A stretch of 64,000 nt of DNA, taken from positions 110,434 to 174,433 of the forward strand of contig JAUSMY010000030.1 of assembly GCA_030646035.1 (NCBI GenBank), given 5' to 3'. The translations under genes were made by a program, and so were the position numbers. Numbering within the stretch: the first letter of the stretch is position 1; every line of letters begins with the position of its first letter. The DNA comes from Thermodesulfovibrionia bacterium. Lineage in GTDB: Bacteria > Nitrospirota > Thermodesulfovibrionia > UBA6902. Under the pieces are notes generated by a model, which was not told where the DNA came from, made no database searches, and was given only the letters and a program-made list of their open reading frames with translations. Positions 17,697 through 27,188 of this stretch are shown piece after piece.

Positions 17697-18938
17697 TTAT
17701 GCTCCGGCGGTTTCTGCCTGAACCTTTTCAGCCTTTGCCTTTTCACGGGCAGCCTTTTTCGCCTCAAACGCAAGGGCGATCTCAGCATAGTTGATCGTCC
17801 CTTCGATGGCAAGAGAGGGACACTTGGATGTGCAGATGCCGCAGCCTATGCACTTTTCCTGATCAATGACATGCAGTTTCTTCGGCTCGCCTGAAGCGGC
17901 ATTCACCGGGCAGACCTTTGCGCAGATTCCGCAGCCGATGCATTTTTCATTGATAAGCGCTTTCGGCCTGAAAGGCAGGTTATCTACGATTGCGTCTGTC
18001 GGGCACTTTATTACGCATAAGCCGCAGACTTTGCACTTGTCGATATCAATAACAGAGAGGTTATTAGTAATTGCAGGCGCGTCATACGGGCATACCTTTA
18101 CGCACATGCCGCATCCGATACAGCCGACCCTGCAGTTCCTCTTTGTGTCAGCGCCCTTGTCCTTTGAACGGCATGTGACCAGCACCTCTTTTGAAAGAGG
18201 CAGTATTGAAATGATCTGTTTCGGGCAGGCCTTTGCACATTTTCCGCATGCCGTACACTTTACAGGATTTATAATGGGCAGATTCTCTTCGCTCATGTTT
18301 ATTGCGCCGAAAGGACATGCCCTGAAGCATGTTCCATAACCGAGACAGCCATATACACACGATTTATCTCCGCCGCTTGCAAGCACAGCCGCCTTGCAGT
18401 CTCTTATGCCCTCATATTGGAACCTGCGGGATGACTTTGACGCGTCGCCATTACAGAGAACCCTTGCGATCTTCGGCTCAGTTATCTCAGCAGCCTTGCC
18501 GGATATTTCAGCTACAGCTTTAGCGCAAGGCGCACCACCGGGGGTGCAGAGGTTTGGCGGGACATCCGGGTTTGAAATAACCGCCTCTGCATACTGACGG
18601 CAGCCTGGATAACCGCATGCTCCGCAGTGCGCGTGCGCAAGAACCTCAAGTATCTCCTCAACCCTTGGGTCGGTCTTGACGTCAAACTTCTTGGCGGCAA
18701 AGGCAAGTCCAAGCCCGAACAGGGCTCCGATACCGAGCAGAAAGATTGCAGAAAACTTGAGCACTGAAGCGATATCTACAAATTCCTTTGCCTCTACGCC
18801 TCCGCCGACACCTGCATAAGAGAGCGAAGAGGTTAAGAGGATGAGAAGATAAGAGAACAAGAAGATAAAGCAGGAAGCAGCCATAAGCTTCTTCTTTCTT
18901 ATTTGTCCTTTAATCTTTTTCGTTTCTGGTTTAAACAT
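17697..18938 (-). CDS. rnfB: Rnf complex subunit B, extended polyferredoxin form
   Basis: 413 residues, about twice the length of E. coli RsxB. It begins with a basic N-terminus and two hydrophobic segments (about 20-40 and 58-80). Next is the [4Fe-4S] domain (HCGACGYPGC), then six ferredoxin-like CxxC...CP motifs: CLGYGTCFRACP, CTACGKCAKACP, CIGCGMCVKVCP, CKVCGLCVIKCP, CIGCGICAKVCP and CIGCGICTSKCP. The C-terminus is Ala/Lys-rich. RnfB takes electrons from ferredoxin and passes them into the membrane complex. It is the last gene of the operon. Confidence 0.93.
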   Translation of the reverse strand: MFKPETKKIKGQIRKKKLMAASCFIFLFSYLLILLTSSLSYAGVGGGVEAKEFVDIASVLKFSAIFLLGIGALFGLGLAFAAKKFDVKTDPRVEEILEVLAHAHCGACGYPGCRQYAEAVISNPDVPPNLCTPGGAPCAKAVAEISGKAAEITEPKIARVLCNGDASKSSRRFQYEGIRDCKAAVLASGGDKSCVYGCLGYGTCFRACPFGAINMSEENLPIINPVKCTACGKCAKACPKQIISILPLSKEVLVTCRSKDKGADTKRNCRVGCIGCGMCVKVCPYDAPAITNNLSVIDIDKCKVCGLCVIKCPTDAIVDNLPFRPKALINEKCIGCGICAKVCPVNAASGEPKKLHVIDQEKCIGCGICTSKCPSLAIEGTINYAEIALAFEAKKAAREKAKAEKVQAETAGA

Positions 18939-18964
18939 TAAATAATTATTTCCTTAACTTTAAA

Positions 18965-19552
18965 TTAAAGTGTAATTAATCCAGAGAACCCCATGAACGC
19001 AAGCGATATAAGGCCTGCAAGAACAAAGGCTATAGGCAGGCCTCTGAAAGGAGCCGGCACATCCGCAAGCTCCAGTTTTTCACGTATGCTCGCCATTATG
19101 ATCAGCGCAAGCCCGAACCCGAGCCCTGAACCGAGCCCGAACGCAATCGTCTCAAGAAAGCTGTAGCCGTGATCAGCGCTCATCAAAGGAACCGCAAGTA
19201 TGATACAGTTTGTAGTTATCAACGCAAGGTAAACACCGAGTTTGTAATATAAAGCCGGGCTGACCTTCTTCATTATTATATCCGCGGACTGAACAAACGA
19301 AGCCACCACGCCTATGAATATCATGATCTTGAGAAAAGCTATATCAAGAGGGATCATTATATAGAAGAAGATGAGCCAGCTTAATGCGGCGCTGACCACC
19401 ATAACGCATGTAAACGTAATGCTCATGCCTATCGCAGTCTCCATCTTCTTTGATACGCCGAAGAAGATACAGAGGCCGAGGAACATGGTAAAGACAAAAT
19501 TATTGATCAATGATGATGCGATGATCAGCTGAAAAAGTTTTCCAAAGTCCAT
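18965..19552 (-). CDS. rnfA: Rnf complex subunit A
   Basis: 195-residue integral membrane protein with six predicted hydrophobic segments. Recognisable RnfA/NqrE features are NNFVFTMFLGLCIFFGVSKK near the start, TTNCIILAVPL, and FGLGSGLGFGLALIIMA. RnfA and RnfE form the membrane core that holds an inter-subunit iron-sulfur site; the conserved cysteines in LGLCIFFG and TNCI are present. 26 nt separate it from rnfB. Confidence 0.95.
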   Translation of the reverse strand: MDFGKLFQLIIASSLINNFVFTMFLGLCIFFGVSKKMETAIGMSITFTCVMVVSAALSWLIFFYIMIPLDIAFLKIMIFIGVVASFVQSADIIMKKVSPALYYKLGVYLALITTNCIILAVPLMSADHGYSFLETIAFGLGSGLGFGLALIIMASIREKLELADVPAPFRGLPIAFVLAGLISLAFMGFSGLITL

Positions 19553-19572
19553 AAGTTATATCTCCTGAATCC

Positions 19573-20202
19573 TTATACGCCGGAGGCGCCTTTGCCCCCG
19601 AAAAATCTTATATCAACCCAGTTAAAAAATGCCATGAGAACACCGACCGCGAGAAAGCCGCCTGCGGGCAGTACCATAATGAGCAGCGGTTTGCCGTCAA
19701 CGATCGGGAACCCAAAGAGTGTTCCCTTACCGATAAGCTCCCTGAAGAAACTAATGACCAGCATGGCCACAAGAAAACCCAGCCCGCTTCCTAATCCGTC
19801 GAAGAACGCCTTTGACATTTTATTCTTGCTGGCAAAGACCTCAGCCCTCGCAAAGATCGAGGCAAAAGCCACAATTATCTGAATATAAAGCCCTATCACT
19901 TTATATATATCTCTAAAATAAGTGGACATGGTCATATCTATAATAGTGACGTAACCGGCGATAATGAACATGAATATCGGGATACGTATCTTCGGATGTA
20001 TGAAGTTTCTGATTGCAGACACTGTAACATTGACCATCGTCTGGACAAATACTACCGAGACCCCAAGAGCAAAACCGGTCTTTAAGCTGCTTGTAACAGC
20101 GATTGCAGGGCACAGGCTGATAGCCATACGGAATATGGTATTCTCGCCGAATACGCCGTTCTTCAGAAGTTCCCAGTTGCTCTTTACACGAATATGGCTC
20201 AT
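19573..20202 (-). CDS. rnfE: Rnf complex subunit E
   Basis: 209-residue membrane protein, homologous to RnfA and NqrD. The N-terminus carries the family's FGENTIFRMAISLCPAIAVT, and later segments contain FIIAGYVTIIDM and GLGSGLGFLVAMLVI. The conserved cysteine in LCPAIAVT fits the inter-subunit cluster. The start overlaps the rnfG stop by 4 bp and 20 nt separate it from rnfA. Confidence 0.95.
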   Translation of the reverse strand: MSHIRVKSNWELLKNGVFGENTIFRMAISLCPAIAVTSSLKTGFALGVSVVFVQTMVNVTVSAIRNFIHPKIRIPIFMFIIAGYVTIIDMTMSTYFRDIYKVIGLYIQIIVAFASIFARAEVFASKNKMSKAFFDGLGSGLGFLVAMLVISFFRELIGKGTLFGFPIVDGKPLLIMVLPAGGFLAVGVLMAFFNWVDIRFFGGKGASGV

Positions 20203-20858
20203 TTCTCAACCTCGCTTGTACTGTTTCCTGAACCCAGTTTTTCCTTGAGCATATTAACCGCATTCTTGACCGCATCTTCAGCCACCGCGCGGGTTGATAT
20301 GGTAGCTCCTGTTATCGCCTGAATATTCTTGTCAGTCTCTGTCTTTACAACAACAAGGTCATCTGCGGTCTTCCCGACAAACTGATCAAGAAAATAATCT
20401 TTCTCCACCTCATCTCCAAGTCCGGGTGTCTCTTTATGCCCGAGTATCTTTACTTTCTTGATAAGAAGATCGTTGCCCAGAGAAACAAAAACATGTATAT
20501 AACTGGAATAGCCTTTGCCGTAGCTCTCCGCGATATATCCGATATCCGTGCCGTTTATGCATTTTTTTATTTCCTTGGACTTGCCGGTCTTTTCATCCGT
20601 TACCTTCTCTATCTTTACCTCTCCGCATTTCCTCGCGGCATAGTATTCAGAATGTTTATGGTGCGGTTCCCACATTCCCAATTCCTCAACCTGATCTGCC
20701 TCAGGCATCATCGTCTGAAGGGCCGCCTCTTTCTCCTCTTTCTCTTTCTGAAATTTGACCGGAGAGGTATAAGCATAGATAACCGCTATCAATAACCCGC
20801 CTATGACATATACAACAGCGAGGTTAAAGGCTATCTTTATGATCTCTATTGGTTTCAT
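20199..20858 (-). CDS. rnfG: Rnf complex subunit G
   Basis: 219 residues: one N-terminal transmembrane helix (about 8-29), then a periplasmic FMN-binding domain. The covalent flavin attachment motif is seen as TGATISTRAV, where the second Thr is the expected site. GHKETPGLGDEVEK is the other conserved family segment. The charged C-terminus (KLGSGNSTSEVEK) is variable in the family. Overlaps rnfD and rnfE by 4 bp each. Confidence 0.95.
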   Translation of the reverse strand: MKPIEIIKIAFNLAVVYVIGGLLIAVIYAYTSPVKFQKEKEEKEAALQTMMPEADQVEELGMWEPHHKHSEYYAARKCGEVKIEKVTDEKTGKSKEIKKCINGTDIGYIAESYGKGYSSYIHVFVSLGNDLLIKKVKILGHKETPGLGDEVEKDYFLDQFVGKTADDLVVVKTETDKNIQAITGATISTRAVAEDAVKNAVNMLKEKLGSGNSTSEVEK

Positions 20859-21880
20859 TTCTTATCTTCCATGACTTTCTTCTTCTTGACCGCCCCGAAG
20901 AGGTCAGGTTTTACACCCCTGTCGATAAGCGGGGCGAAACAGTTCATAAGCAGTATCGCAAACATTACGCCCTCAGGATAACCGCCTTTCAAACGTATGA
21001 GCATGGTCAGTGCCCCGCAGCCTATACCGAAGATTATCTGGCCTTTCCTTATAGTCGGGCATGTCACATAGTCTGTAGCCATAAAGAAGGCGCCGAGCAC
21101 CAGGCCGCCGCTCATCATATGAATAATGGGGTCGCCGGAAAACAATCCGCTTTTGCCGCCAAACGCCCAGGCAAGCAGGCCGACTGTCGCCATAAAAGAG
21201 ACTGGTATATGCCAGGTTATATACTTTTTATAAAGAAGATAAAGAGCTCCGATAAGGAGAAATATCACCGAGGTCTCACCGAGAGATCCTGCCCTGTGGC
21301 CTGTAAAAAGACTCATGTACAGGTCGCTTTTTGTTCCGAACGCCTCAATGAGCTTTGATATGCCTTCTTCCTTTAATATCCCCAGAGGGGTCGCAGTGGT
21401 CTTGGCATCAAGAGCAGCAAATGCGGCAGTAGGCTCTTTCCATACAGTCATGGCCTTTGTCCATGTGATCAATAAGAAGGCCCTTCCGATAAGCGCCGGA
21501 TTAAAGACATTATATCCAAGCCCGCCGAAGAGCTGCTTTACAATTACTATAGCTACAAACGAACCGACTATTGGTATATAAAAAGGAAGGTCAGGCGGAA
21601 GGTTCATCGCAAGGAGAAGCCCGGTCAGGAAGGCGCTCCCGTCATGCACAGATATCTTTTTATTTAAAGACCTCTGGTAGATATATTCAAAACCTACTGA
21701 AGAGCCGATACATAGAGCGGTTACAAACATCGCCCTTGGACCGAAATAGTAGAACGATGCTATCAAAGCCGGGAAGAGCGCAAAGTTGACGCTCCACATT
21801 ATCTTTGATACAGACTCCTCATCCCTGACATGAGGGCTGACCGATACGATCAATTGTTTATCTTTTTTCTCTTCCGCCAT
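20855..21880 (-). CDS. rnfD: Rnf complex subunit D
   Basis: 341-residue membrane protein of the NqrB/RnfD family with about eight hydrophobic segments. Family segments are DGSAFLTGLLLAMNLPP, GGLGYNVFNPALIGRAF and FFMATDYVTCPTIRKGQIIFG. The likely FMN attachment threonine is in DAKTTATPLG. It carries electrons through the membrane between RnfC/B and RnfG. It is 39 nt downstream of rnfC. Confidence 0.95.
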   Translation of the reverse strand: MAEEKKDKQLIVSVSPHVRDEESVSKIMWSVNFALFPALIASFYYFGPRAMFVTALCIGSSVGFEYIYQRSLNKKISVHDGSAFLTGLLLAMNLPPDLPFYIPIVGSFVAIVIVKQLFGGLGYNVFNPALIGRAFLLITWTKAMTVWKEPTAAFAALDAKTTATPLGILKEEGISKLIEAFGTKSDLYMSLFTGHRAGSLGETSVIFLLIGALYLLYKKYITWHIPVSFMATVGLLAWAFGGKSGLFSGDPIIHMMSGGLVLGAFFMATDYVTCPTIRKGQIIFGIGCGALTMLIRLKGGYPEGVMFAILLMNCFAPLIDRGVKPDLFGAVKKKKVMEDKK

Positions 21881-21919
21881 TTTTACCTTTTAACTTTCAA
21901 CTATTAACTCTAAACTTAT

Positions 21920-23236
21920 TTACCCTGGTTTGGTCTGTGATTTGGCAAGCCTGACGAACTGAACCATCGGCCTCTTTGACGGACATACGAAAGCGCATGA
22001 CCCGCATTCAAAGCAGTCAAAGAGGTTGTAATCCTTTGTCTCTTCAAAACGGCCCTTCTCGGAAAGAATACTTATCATTGAAGGATTAAGCCCCATCGGG
22101 CAGACATCTATACAGCGGCCGCATCTTATGCAGGCGGAGTACTCGTCAGTTGATATGAACTCATCTTCACTCTGAACAAGTATCCCTGAAGTTCCTTTAA
22201 TCACAGGAACATCAAGGTTCCACTGGGCAAAGCCCATCATAGGCCCGCCGCTTATAACCTTCACAGCGCCCTCAGCAAGACCGCCGCAGTCTTTAATGAT
22301 CTCTGATACAAGTGTGCCTATACGGACCATGAGGTTCTTCGGCTCCTTAACACCTCTGCCTGTTACCGTCACTATCCTCTCAATAAGAGGCTTGCCAAAG
22401 CGTACCGCCTCATATACGGCAAGTGCTGTGCCGACATTCTGAACAACAGCGCCGACATCCATTGGAAGGCCGCCTTTCCCTGGAACCTCTCTGCCGGTGA
22501 TAGCCTTGATCAGCATCTTTTCAGCGCCCTGCGGATACTTTACTGTAAGAGGCCTGACCTCTATGCCGGCCTCACCCTCTGAAGCCTTCTTCATCGCCTC
22601 AATTGCGTCCGGCTTGTTCTTCTCTATTCCTATATATCCGTTTGTCACACCGACCGCTTTCATTATCAGTTTAAGCCCGTTAACAATAGACTTTGGCTGC
22701 TCCACCATAAGCCTGTGGTCAGCAGTGAGGTAGGGTTCGCATTCAGCGCCGTTAAGGATGACAACATCAATTGTTTTTTCTTTGGGAGGGGAGAGTTTCA
22801 CATTGGTTGGAAAAGCTGCCCCTCCGAGCCCGACTATGCCTGCATCCCTTATCAGTGCCTTTATCTCATCTGCGCTTAAAGCCATGAAATCCGGGGTATC
22901 AATTAATGCAATGCCCTCGTCTTTCTCATCGCTCTCTATCACAACAGACTGCACCATTCTGCCTGAAGGGTGAAGAAAGTCGCTTATTGCAACGACTTTG
23001 CCTGATATGGAAGCGTGAACAGGAGCGGATACAAAACCCGGCGCGGAGCCGATCAGCTGGTACTTTTTGACCTCATCGCCGATACTCACCTCAGCCTTTG
23101 CAGGCGCGCCTATATGCTGGCTTAAAGGAATTACCACTCTTTTAGGTAAAGGGGCATTCTGGGTTGGATTGCCAGCAGTAAGTTCTTTGGAGTCATGGGG
23201 ATGAACCCCTCTTTTAAATGTATCGGTTCTAACCAT
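21920..23236 (-). CDS. rnfC: Rnf complex subunit C
   Basis: 438 residues. RnfC is the soluble subunit that exchanges electrons with NAD(H). The nucleotide-binding part shows GIVGLGGAAFPTNVKL and ILNGAECEPYLTADHRLM. The C-terminal half has two ferredoxin motifs, CIRCGRCIDVCPMGLNP and CFECGSCAFVCPSKRP. First gene of the order rnfC-D-G-E-A-B, which is typical for Rnf operons. It is divergent from lptC across 239 bp. Confidence 0.96.
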   Translation of the reverse strand: MVRTDTFKRGVHPHDSKELTAGNPTQNAPLPKRVVIPLSQHIGAPAKAEVSIGDEVKKYQLIGSAPGFVSAPVHASISGKVVAISDFLHPSGRMVQSVVIESDEKDEGIALIDTPDFMALSADEIKALIRDAGIVGLGGAAFPTNVKLSPPKEKTIDVVILNGAECEPYLTADHRLMVEQPKSIVNGLKLIMKAVGVTNGYIGIEKNKPDAIEAMKKASEGEAGIEVRPLTVKYPQGAEKMLIKAITGREVPGKGGLPMDVGAVVQNVGTALAVYEAVRFGKPLIERIVTVTGRGVKEPKNLMVRIGTLVSEIIKDCGGLAEGAVKVISGGPMMGFAQWNLDVPVIKGTSGILVQSEDEFISTDEYSACIRCGRCIDVCPMGLNPSMISILSEKGRFEETKDYNLFDCFECGSCAFVCPSKRPMVQFVRLAKSQTKPG

Positions 23237-23437
23237 TTAATAATCAATCCTTAAAATTTATGTCTTCGAGGAATAAATCCTGGTTATTATACAGAAAGAA
23301 GCAATAAAAGTGCTCATAAATATTTTATAAATTAATAAAAAACATTAATAGTTTTTGATATATAAAGAGGATTCATTTAATATGCTGCGATTTTAAAAAA
23401 TAATTCGGTTTTTGTAAGCATTTTCCTTGCCAATCTC

Positions 23438-23466
23438 TTTACTTGGCATAGTCCCTATGATAGAAT
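23438..23466 (+). promoter_or_regulatory. Candidate promoter of the lpt-rpoN operon
   Basis: TTTACT (23438-23443) and TAGAAT (23461-23466) are spaced by 17 bases. The lptC ATG is 10 bases after the -10 box, so the mRNA would be almost leaderless; no strong Shine-Dalgarno is visible before that ATG. Confidence 0.4.
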
Positions 23467-23475
23467 AGCTGCAGA

Positions 23476-23991
23476 ATGAAGGGTAAGTTTTTTATTGTAT
23501 TATCAATAATATCAGCCCTTGGGATCTTAATCCTCCTGGGCAGCAATGAAGAAGGTATTATTATAAACCCCTCATACCATACTTCTGTAATGCGTGGAAT
23601 TCACCTGAACCACAAAAATGGAAATGCACTCAAATGGGAACTCTTTGCCAGGAACGCGACATTTCCGGAAGACAAAAAAGATATCATTATTGATTCACTT
23701 GAGCTGAAGATCCATGACGGGCATGATATATATATTACCGGCGGGAAAGGTATATATAATATAAACAAGAAAGACCTTGCTATAGAAGATAAGATAGAGA
23801 TAAAACTGAAAGACGGGGTCTTTAAAACCGATTCGCTCAAATGGGAAAGCGAAGAGGGGCTGATAACTGCTCCTAATGGTGTTGAATTTATTAGTGATAA
23901 TTTCACAATTGAAGGAACCGGACTTGTGGCTGACGTAAGCAAAGAGAAGATAAGGATACTTAAGAATGTCAAAGGCACTTTTTACCGTTAA
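23476..23991 (+). CDS. lptC: LPS export protein LptC
   Basis: 171 residues: an N-terminal membrane anchor (about 4-23, FFIVLSIISALGILILLGSN) and a periplasmic beta-jellyroll-like region with repeating strand pattern (GIYNINKKDLAIEDKIEIKL). LptC passes LPS from the LptB2FG transporter to LptA. Sequence conservation in the family is low, so position next to lptA and lptB is the main support. It overlaps lptA by 26 bp. Confidence 0.85.
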   Translation: MKGKFFIVLSIISALGILILLGSNEEGIIINPSYHTSVMRGIHLNHKNGNALKWELFARNATFPEDKKDIIIDSLELKIHDGHDIYITGGKGIYNINKKDLAIEDKIEIKLKDGVFKTDSLKWESEEGLITAPNGVEFISDNFTIEGTGLVADVSKEKIRILKNVKGTFYR

Positions 23992-24436
23992 CATATTCCT
24001 GGCGATTACATTATTTTTCATGCCGGTAGTTGCCTCACACGCGTCTACCCTGAAAAGAGACACCCCGATAGTTATTACCTCCGATACGCTGACCGCTGAC
24101 AATAAAAATGACACAGCCATATTTGAAGGCTCTGTCGTTGCAACATCTCAGGATATTAAGATCTCCTCAGATAAGATGACAGTTTATTACAGAGATGGAG
24201 ACAGCAAGATCGCAAAAATACACGCAGTTGGAAATATCAAGGTCCAAAAAGACGGGATGGCTATCTTTTCAGAAGAAGCGGAATACATAGATGAAGAAGA
24301 GAAGATAATCTTTACAGGGAATCCTAAGGTCATTGAAAATGATAACTCCATAACAGGGACCAGAATAATCTATTTCCTCAAGGATGACCGAGCTGTTGTA
24401 GAAGGCAGCAAGGTACTTATAAAAAACAAGAAATAA
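23966..24436 (+). CDS. lptA: LPS transport periplasmic bridge protein LptA (OstA-like)
   Basis: 156 residues with a signal peptide (cleavage after ASHAS, about residue 27) and the OstA-like beta domain: PIVITSDTLTADNKNDTAIF at the start of the mature part, then IHAVGNIKVQKDGMAIF. LptA monomers bridge the periplasm for LPS. Lies between lptC (26-bp overlap) and lptB (7 nt gap), the classical order. Confidence 0.9.
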   Translation: MSKALFTVNIFLAITLFFMPVVASHASTLKRDTPIVITSDTLTADNKNDTAIFEGSVVATSQDIKISSDKMTVYYRDGDSKIAKIHAVGNIKVQKDGMAIFSEEAEYIDEEEKIIFTGNPKVIENDNSITGTRIIYFLKDDRAVVEGSKVLIKNKK

Positions 24437-24443
24437 TAATTAT

Positions 24444-25160
24444 ATGCATACTCTTGATATTACAGAACTAAAAAAGAGCTATAGCGGCAAACCCGTTGTC
24501 TCAGGAATAAGCATGAATATCAATTCCGGAGAGGTGGTGGGGCTTCTCGGACCGAACGGGGCAGGAAAGACAACATCATTCTATATGATACTCGGCCTTA
24601 TTGAGCCGGACAGCGGCTCTATCTATCTCGACGGCGAAGACCTGAGCAGCTACCCTATGTACAAAAGATCAAGGAAGGGGATCGGCTACCTCCCACAGGA
24701 GATCTCAATCTTCAGAAAGCTGAGCGTTGAGAACAATATCAGGGCTGTCATTGAGATGACAGACGCCAAAGATAAAGAGGAAAAGCTGAACCGCATAATG
24801 GAAGAGTTCAACCTTGCCCCTTTTGCAAACAGACTTGGATATCAGCTGTCCGGAGGCGAACGCAGAAGAGTGGAGATTGCAAGGGCCCTTGCCATAGACC
24901 CTCTGTTTATACTGCTGGATGAGCCGTTTGCCGGGATAGATCCTATTGCGGTAATGGATCTGAAGAAGACACTCTCGCAGCTGAAAAGCAAAGGTATAGG
25001 CCTTATCATCACAGACCATAATGTCAGGGAGACGCTCTCGATAACTGACAGGGCATACATAATAAGTGACGGGAAGATAATCGCACACGGCATCCCGACA
25101 GAACTGATAGCCAATGAACTTGTAAAGAGAAGCTATCTCGGAGAGGAGTTCAGGTTATAA
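24444..25160 (+). CDS. lptB: LPS export ABC transporter ATPase LptB
   Basis: 238-residue ABC ATPase: Walker A GPNGAGKTTS, Q loop region GIGYLPQEISIFRKL, signature LSGGERRRVEIARAL, Walker B FILLDEPFAGIDP and H loop ITDHN. This matches LptB, which powers LPS extraction with LptF and LptG (not in this window). Directly followed by rpoN, whose ATG shares the last base of the lptB stop region. Confidence 0.96.
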   Translation: MHTLDITELKKSYSGKPVVSGISMNINSGEVVGLLGPNGAGKTTSFYMILGLIEPDSGSIYLDGEDLSSYPMYKRSRKGIGYLPQEISIFRKLSVENNIRAVIEMTDAKDKEEKLNRIMEEFNLAPFANRLGYQLSGGERRRVEIARALAIDPLFILLDEPFAGIDPIAVMDLKKTLSQLKSKGIGLIITDHNVRETLSITDRAYIISDGKIIAHGIPTELIANELVKRSYLGEEFRL

Positions 25161-26605
25161 TGGCTATGCAGGAACAAAAACTACAGCTGAAGATGTCCCA
25201 GAAGCTGGTGCTTACCCCCCAGCTTCAACAGTCTATAAAGCTGCTTCAGCTTCCTCTTCTGGAACTATCCCAGGAGCTGACCCAGGAGTTGATGAGCAAT
25301 CCCCTGCTTGAAGAGATCACCGATGGTGAAACTTTTGAAAAAAGTTCCTCATCTGAATTAAAGCATGATGATGAAGCAATTCAACAACCTGTTGAAGAAA
25401 GCGAGTCCCCTCTTGAGAAGATATTCGGATATACAACCGATAACTACTTTGAAGAGAGAGAGAGCGACGGCAGGGATCTTGGTTATTTCAATGACGGCAT
25501 TGATACGCCTTCCCCTTTTGAGCGCAATACCCACAAACCTGACCTTTACGAACACCTGCTGTGGCAGCTAAGGCTTTCAAATATCCCGGAGTCAATAGGC
25601 CATATAATCGAGATAATGATAAACAACCTTAATGAGTACGGTTATCTTGACGCTTCTCTTGATGAGATAGCAAAGGCCGCTGAAACCGACATCCAAACCG
25701 CTGAGAAAGCGCTGTCAAGTATGCAGGGGTTTGACCCGGCCGGTGTCGGAGCAAGAAATCTTCAGGAATGCCTGATCCTACAGTTGAAACCTCTTGACCT
25801 TCAGGGCACTCTCGTTGAGAATATCCTCCGTCATGGCTTTAATGAACTGGAGCGAAAGAACCTGAAGCAGCTTGCCTCAAAACTGCACGCCTCTTTTGAC
25901 GATATATTAGCCGCTGTGAAGATCATTGAAGGGCTCGAACCAAGGCCCGGAAGAAATTATTCTTCTGATGAACCTACTTATGTAACACCTGACGTCTTTG
26001 TTGAAGAAGCAGACGGCCAATTTATCATAACCCTGAACAATGAGGGAAGCCCCAGGCTGAGGATATCAGCTTTTTACAGGAGGCTCCTGGCTGACAAAAT
26101 CAATCTGGGCAAAGAAGAGAAAGAGTTCCTCAGGGAGAAGCTTCGGTCAGCCCTCTGGCTGCTCAAGAGCCTTGACCAGAGGAACAAGACCATATACAGG
26201 GTCACAGAGAGCCTGCTCAAGTTTCAGGAAGATTTTTTTAGAAAGGGATTTAAACATCTTAAGCCTTTAAAATTGAAAGACATCGCAGAAGACCTGGGAA
26301 TGCATGAAAGCACGATAAGCCGAGTAACTTCCAGCAAATATATGCAGTGCCCTCAGGGGGTCGTAAGCTTAAAGTCTTTCTTCAGCAATGCAATATCTTC
26401 GACAAGCGGCAGCATACCTTCGTCAAATGTTAAAGAGACTATCAGAAAGTTCATCGAGGATGAAGATTCTAAAAAACCTTACAGTGACAAAAAAATAACT
26501 GAGCTGCTTAAAAACAACGGGGTTGATATAGCCCGAAGGACCGTAGCCAAATACAGGGAGGAACTAAAGATACCTTCAAATACCAAACGCAAAAAATGGG
26601 CATGA
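25160..26605 (+). CDS. rpoN: RNA polymerase sigma-54 factor RpoN
   Basis: 481 residues. The glutamine-rich activator-contact region I is at the N-terminus (LKMSQKLVLTPQLQQSIKLL), the core-binding region in the middle, a helix-turn-helix near 370-400 (LGMHESTISRVTSSKYMQ), and the RpoN box near the end (ARRTVAKYREELKIPS) for the -24 element. Sigma-54 controls activator-dependent genes such as nitrogen use and motility. The lptB-rpoN-hpf order is widely conserved. Confidence 0.97.
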   Translation: MAMQEQKLQLKMSQKLVLTPQLQQSIKLLQLPLLELSQELTQELMSNPLLEEITDGETFEKSSSSELKHDDEAIQQPVEESESPLEKIFGYTTDNYFEERESDGRDLGYFNDGIDTPSPFERNTHKPDLYEHLLWQLRLSNIPESIGHIIEIMINNLNEYGYLDASLDEIAKAAETDIQTAEKALSSMQGFDPAGVGARNLQECLILQLKPLDLQGTLVENILRHGFNELERKNLKQLASKLHASFDDILAAVKIIEGLEPRPGRNYSSDEPTYVTPDVFVEEADGQFIITLNNEGSPRLRISAFYRRLLADKINLGKEEKEFLREKLRSALWLLKSLDQRNKTIYRVTESLLKFQEDFFRKGFKHLKPLKLKDIAEDLGMHESTISRVTSSKYMQCPQGVVSLKSFFSNAISSTSGSIPSSNVKETIRKFIEDEDSKKPYSDKKITELLKNNGVDIARRTVAKYREELKIPSNTKRKKWA

Positions 26606-26675
26606 TCAATTATCAGAAATAATATGTAATTTTTAATCACCGGCTTTTAATTTCAATCAAATTGAGGAGGAGCAA

Positions 26676-27188
26676 ATGAACATTACAGTACATGCCAAAC
26701 ATATGGAACTTACAGACAACCTGAAAAAATACGCTGAGGAGAAGATAGGGAAGTTCAATAAGTATTTCAGCGATGTTATAGAAACGACAGTCACCCTCAG
26801 CATTGAGAAGTACCGGCACAAGGCAGAAGTCCTCATAAAAGCCAACGGTTCTTTTATACAGGCTGAAAGCATAACCGATGAGATGTATTCCTCCATTGAT
26901 GAGGTTGTTGAAAAGTTAGAGCGTCAGGTCAAAAAGAATAAAGAAAAACTCGCATCTAAAAGAAAGGGAAGGGAGAAACCCGGAGAAATATTTGCCGGTG
27001 AAGAACCTGCCCCTGCCATAATCAAAAGCAGGTCTTTTGATACCAAGCCCATGAGCATTGATGAAGCAGCCATGCAGATGGAGATGCTCAAAAGGGATTT
27101 CTTCATATTTACCAATGCATCTTCAGGCCAGATAAATGTTCTGCACAAAAGAAAAGACGGCAATTTGGGGCACATAGAACCACAATAA
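26676..27188 (+). CDS. hpf: Long-form ribosome hibernation promoting factor
   Basis: 170 residues. Residues 1-100 form the HPF/RaiA domain (NITVHAKHMELTDNLKKYAE, KIGKFNKYFSDV). Residues about 120-170 carry the C-terminal dimerisation segment of long HPFs (MSIDEAAMQMEMLKRDFFIF, GQINVLHKRKDGNLGHIEP). Long HPF alone can pair two 70S ribosomes into 100S. A strong GAGGAGG site precedes ATG. It overlaps rapZ by 1 bp. Confidence 0.95.
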   Translation: MNITVHAKHMELTDNLKKYAEEKIGKFNKYFSDVIETTVTLSIEKYRHKAEVLIKANGSFIQAESITDEMYSSIDEVVEKLERQVKKNKEKLASKRKGREKPGEIFAGEEPAPAIIKSRSFDTKPMSIDEAAMQMEMLKRDFFIFTNASSGQINVLHKRKDGNLGHIEPQ

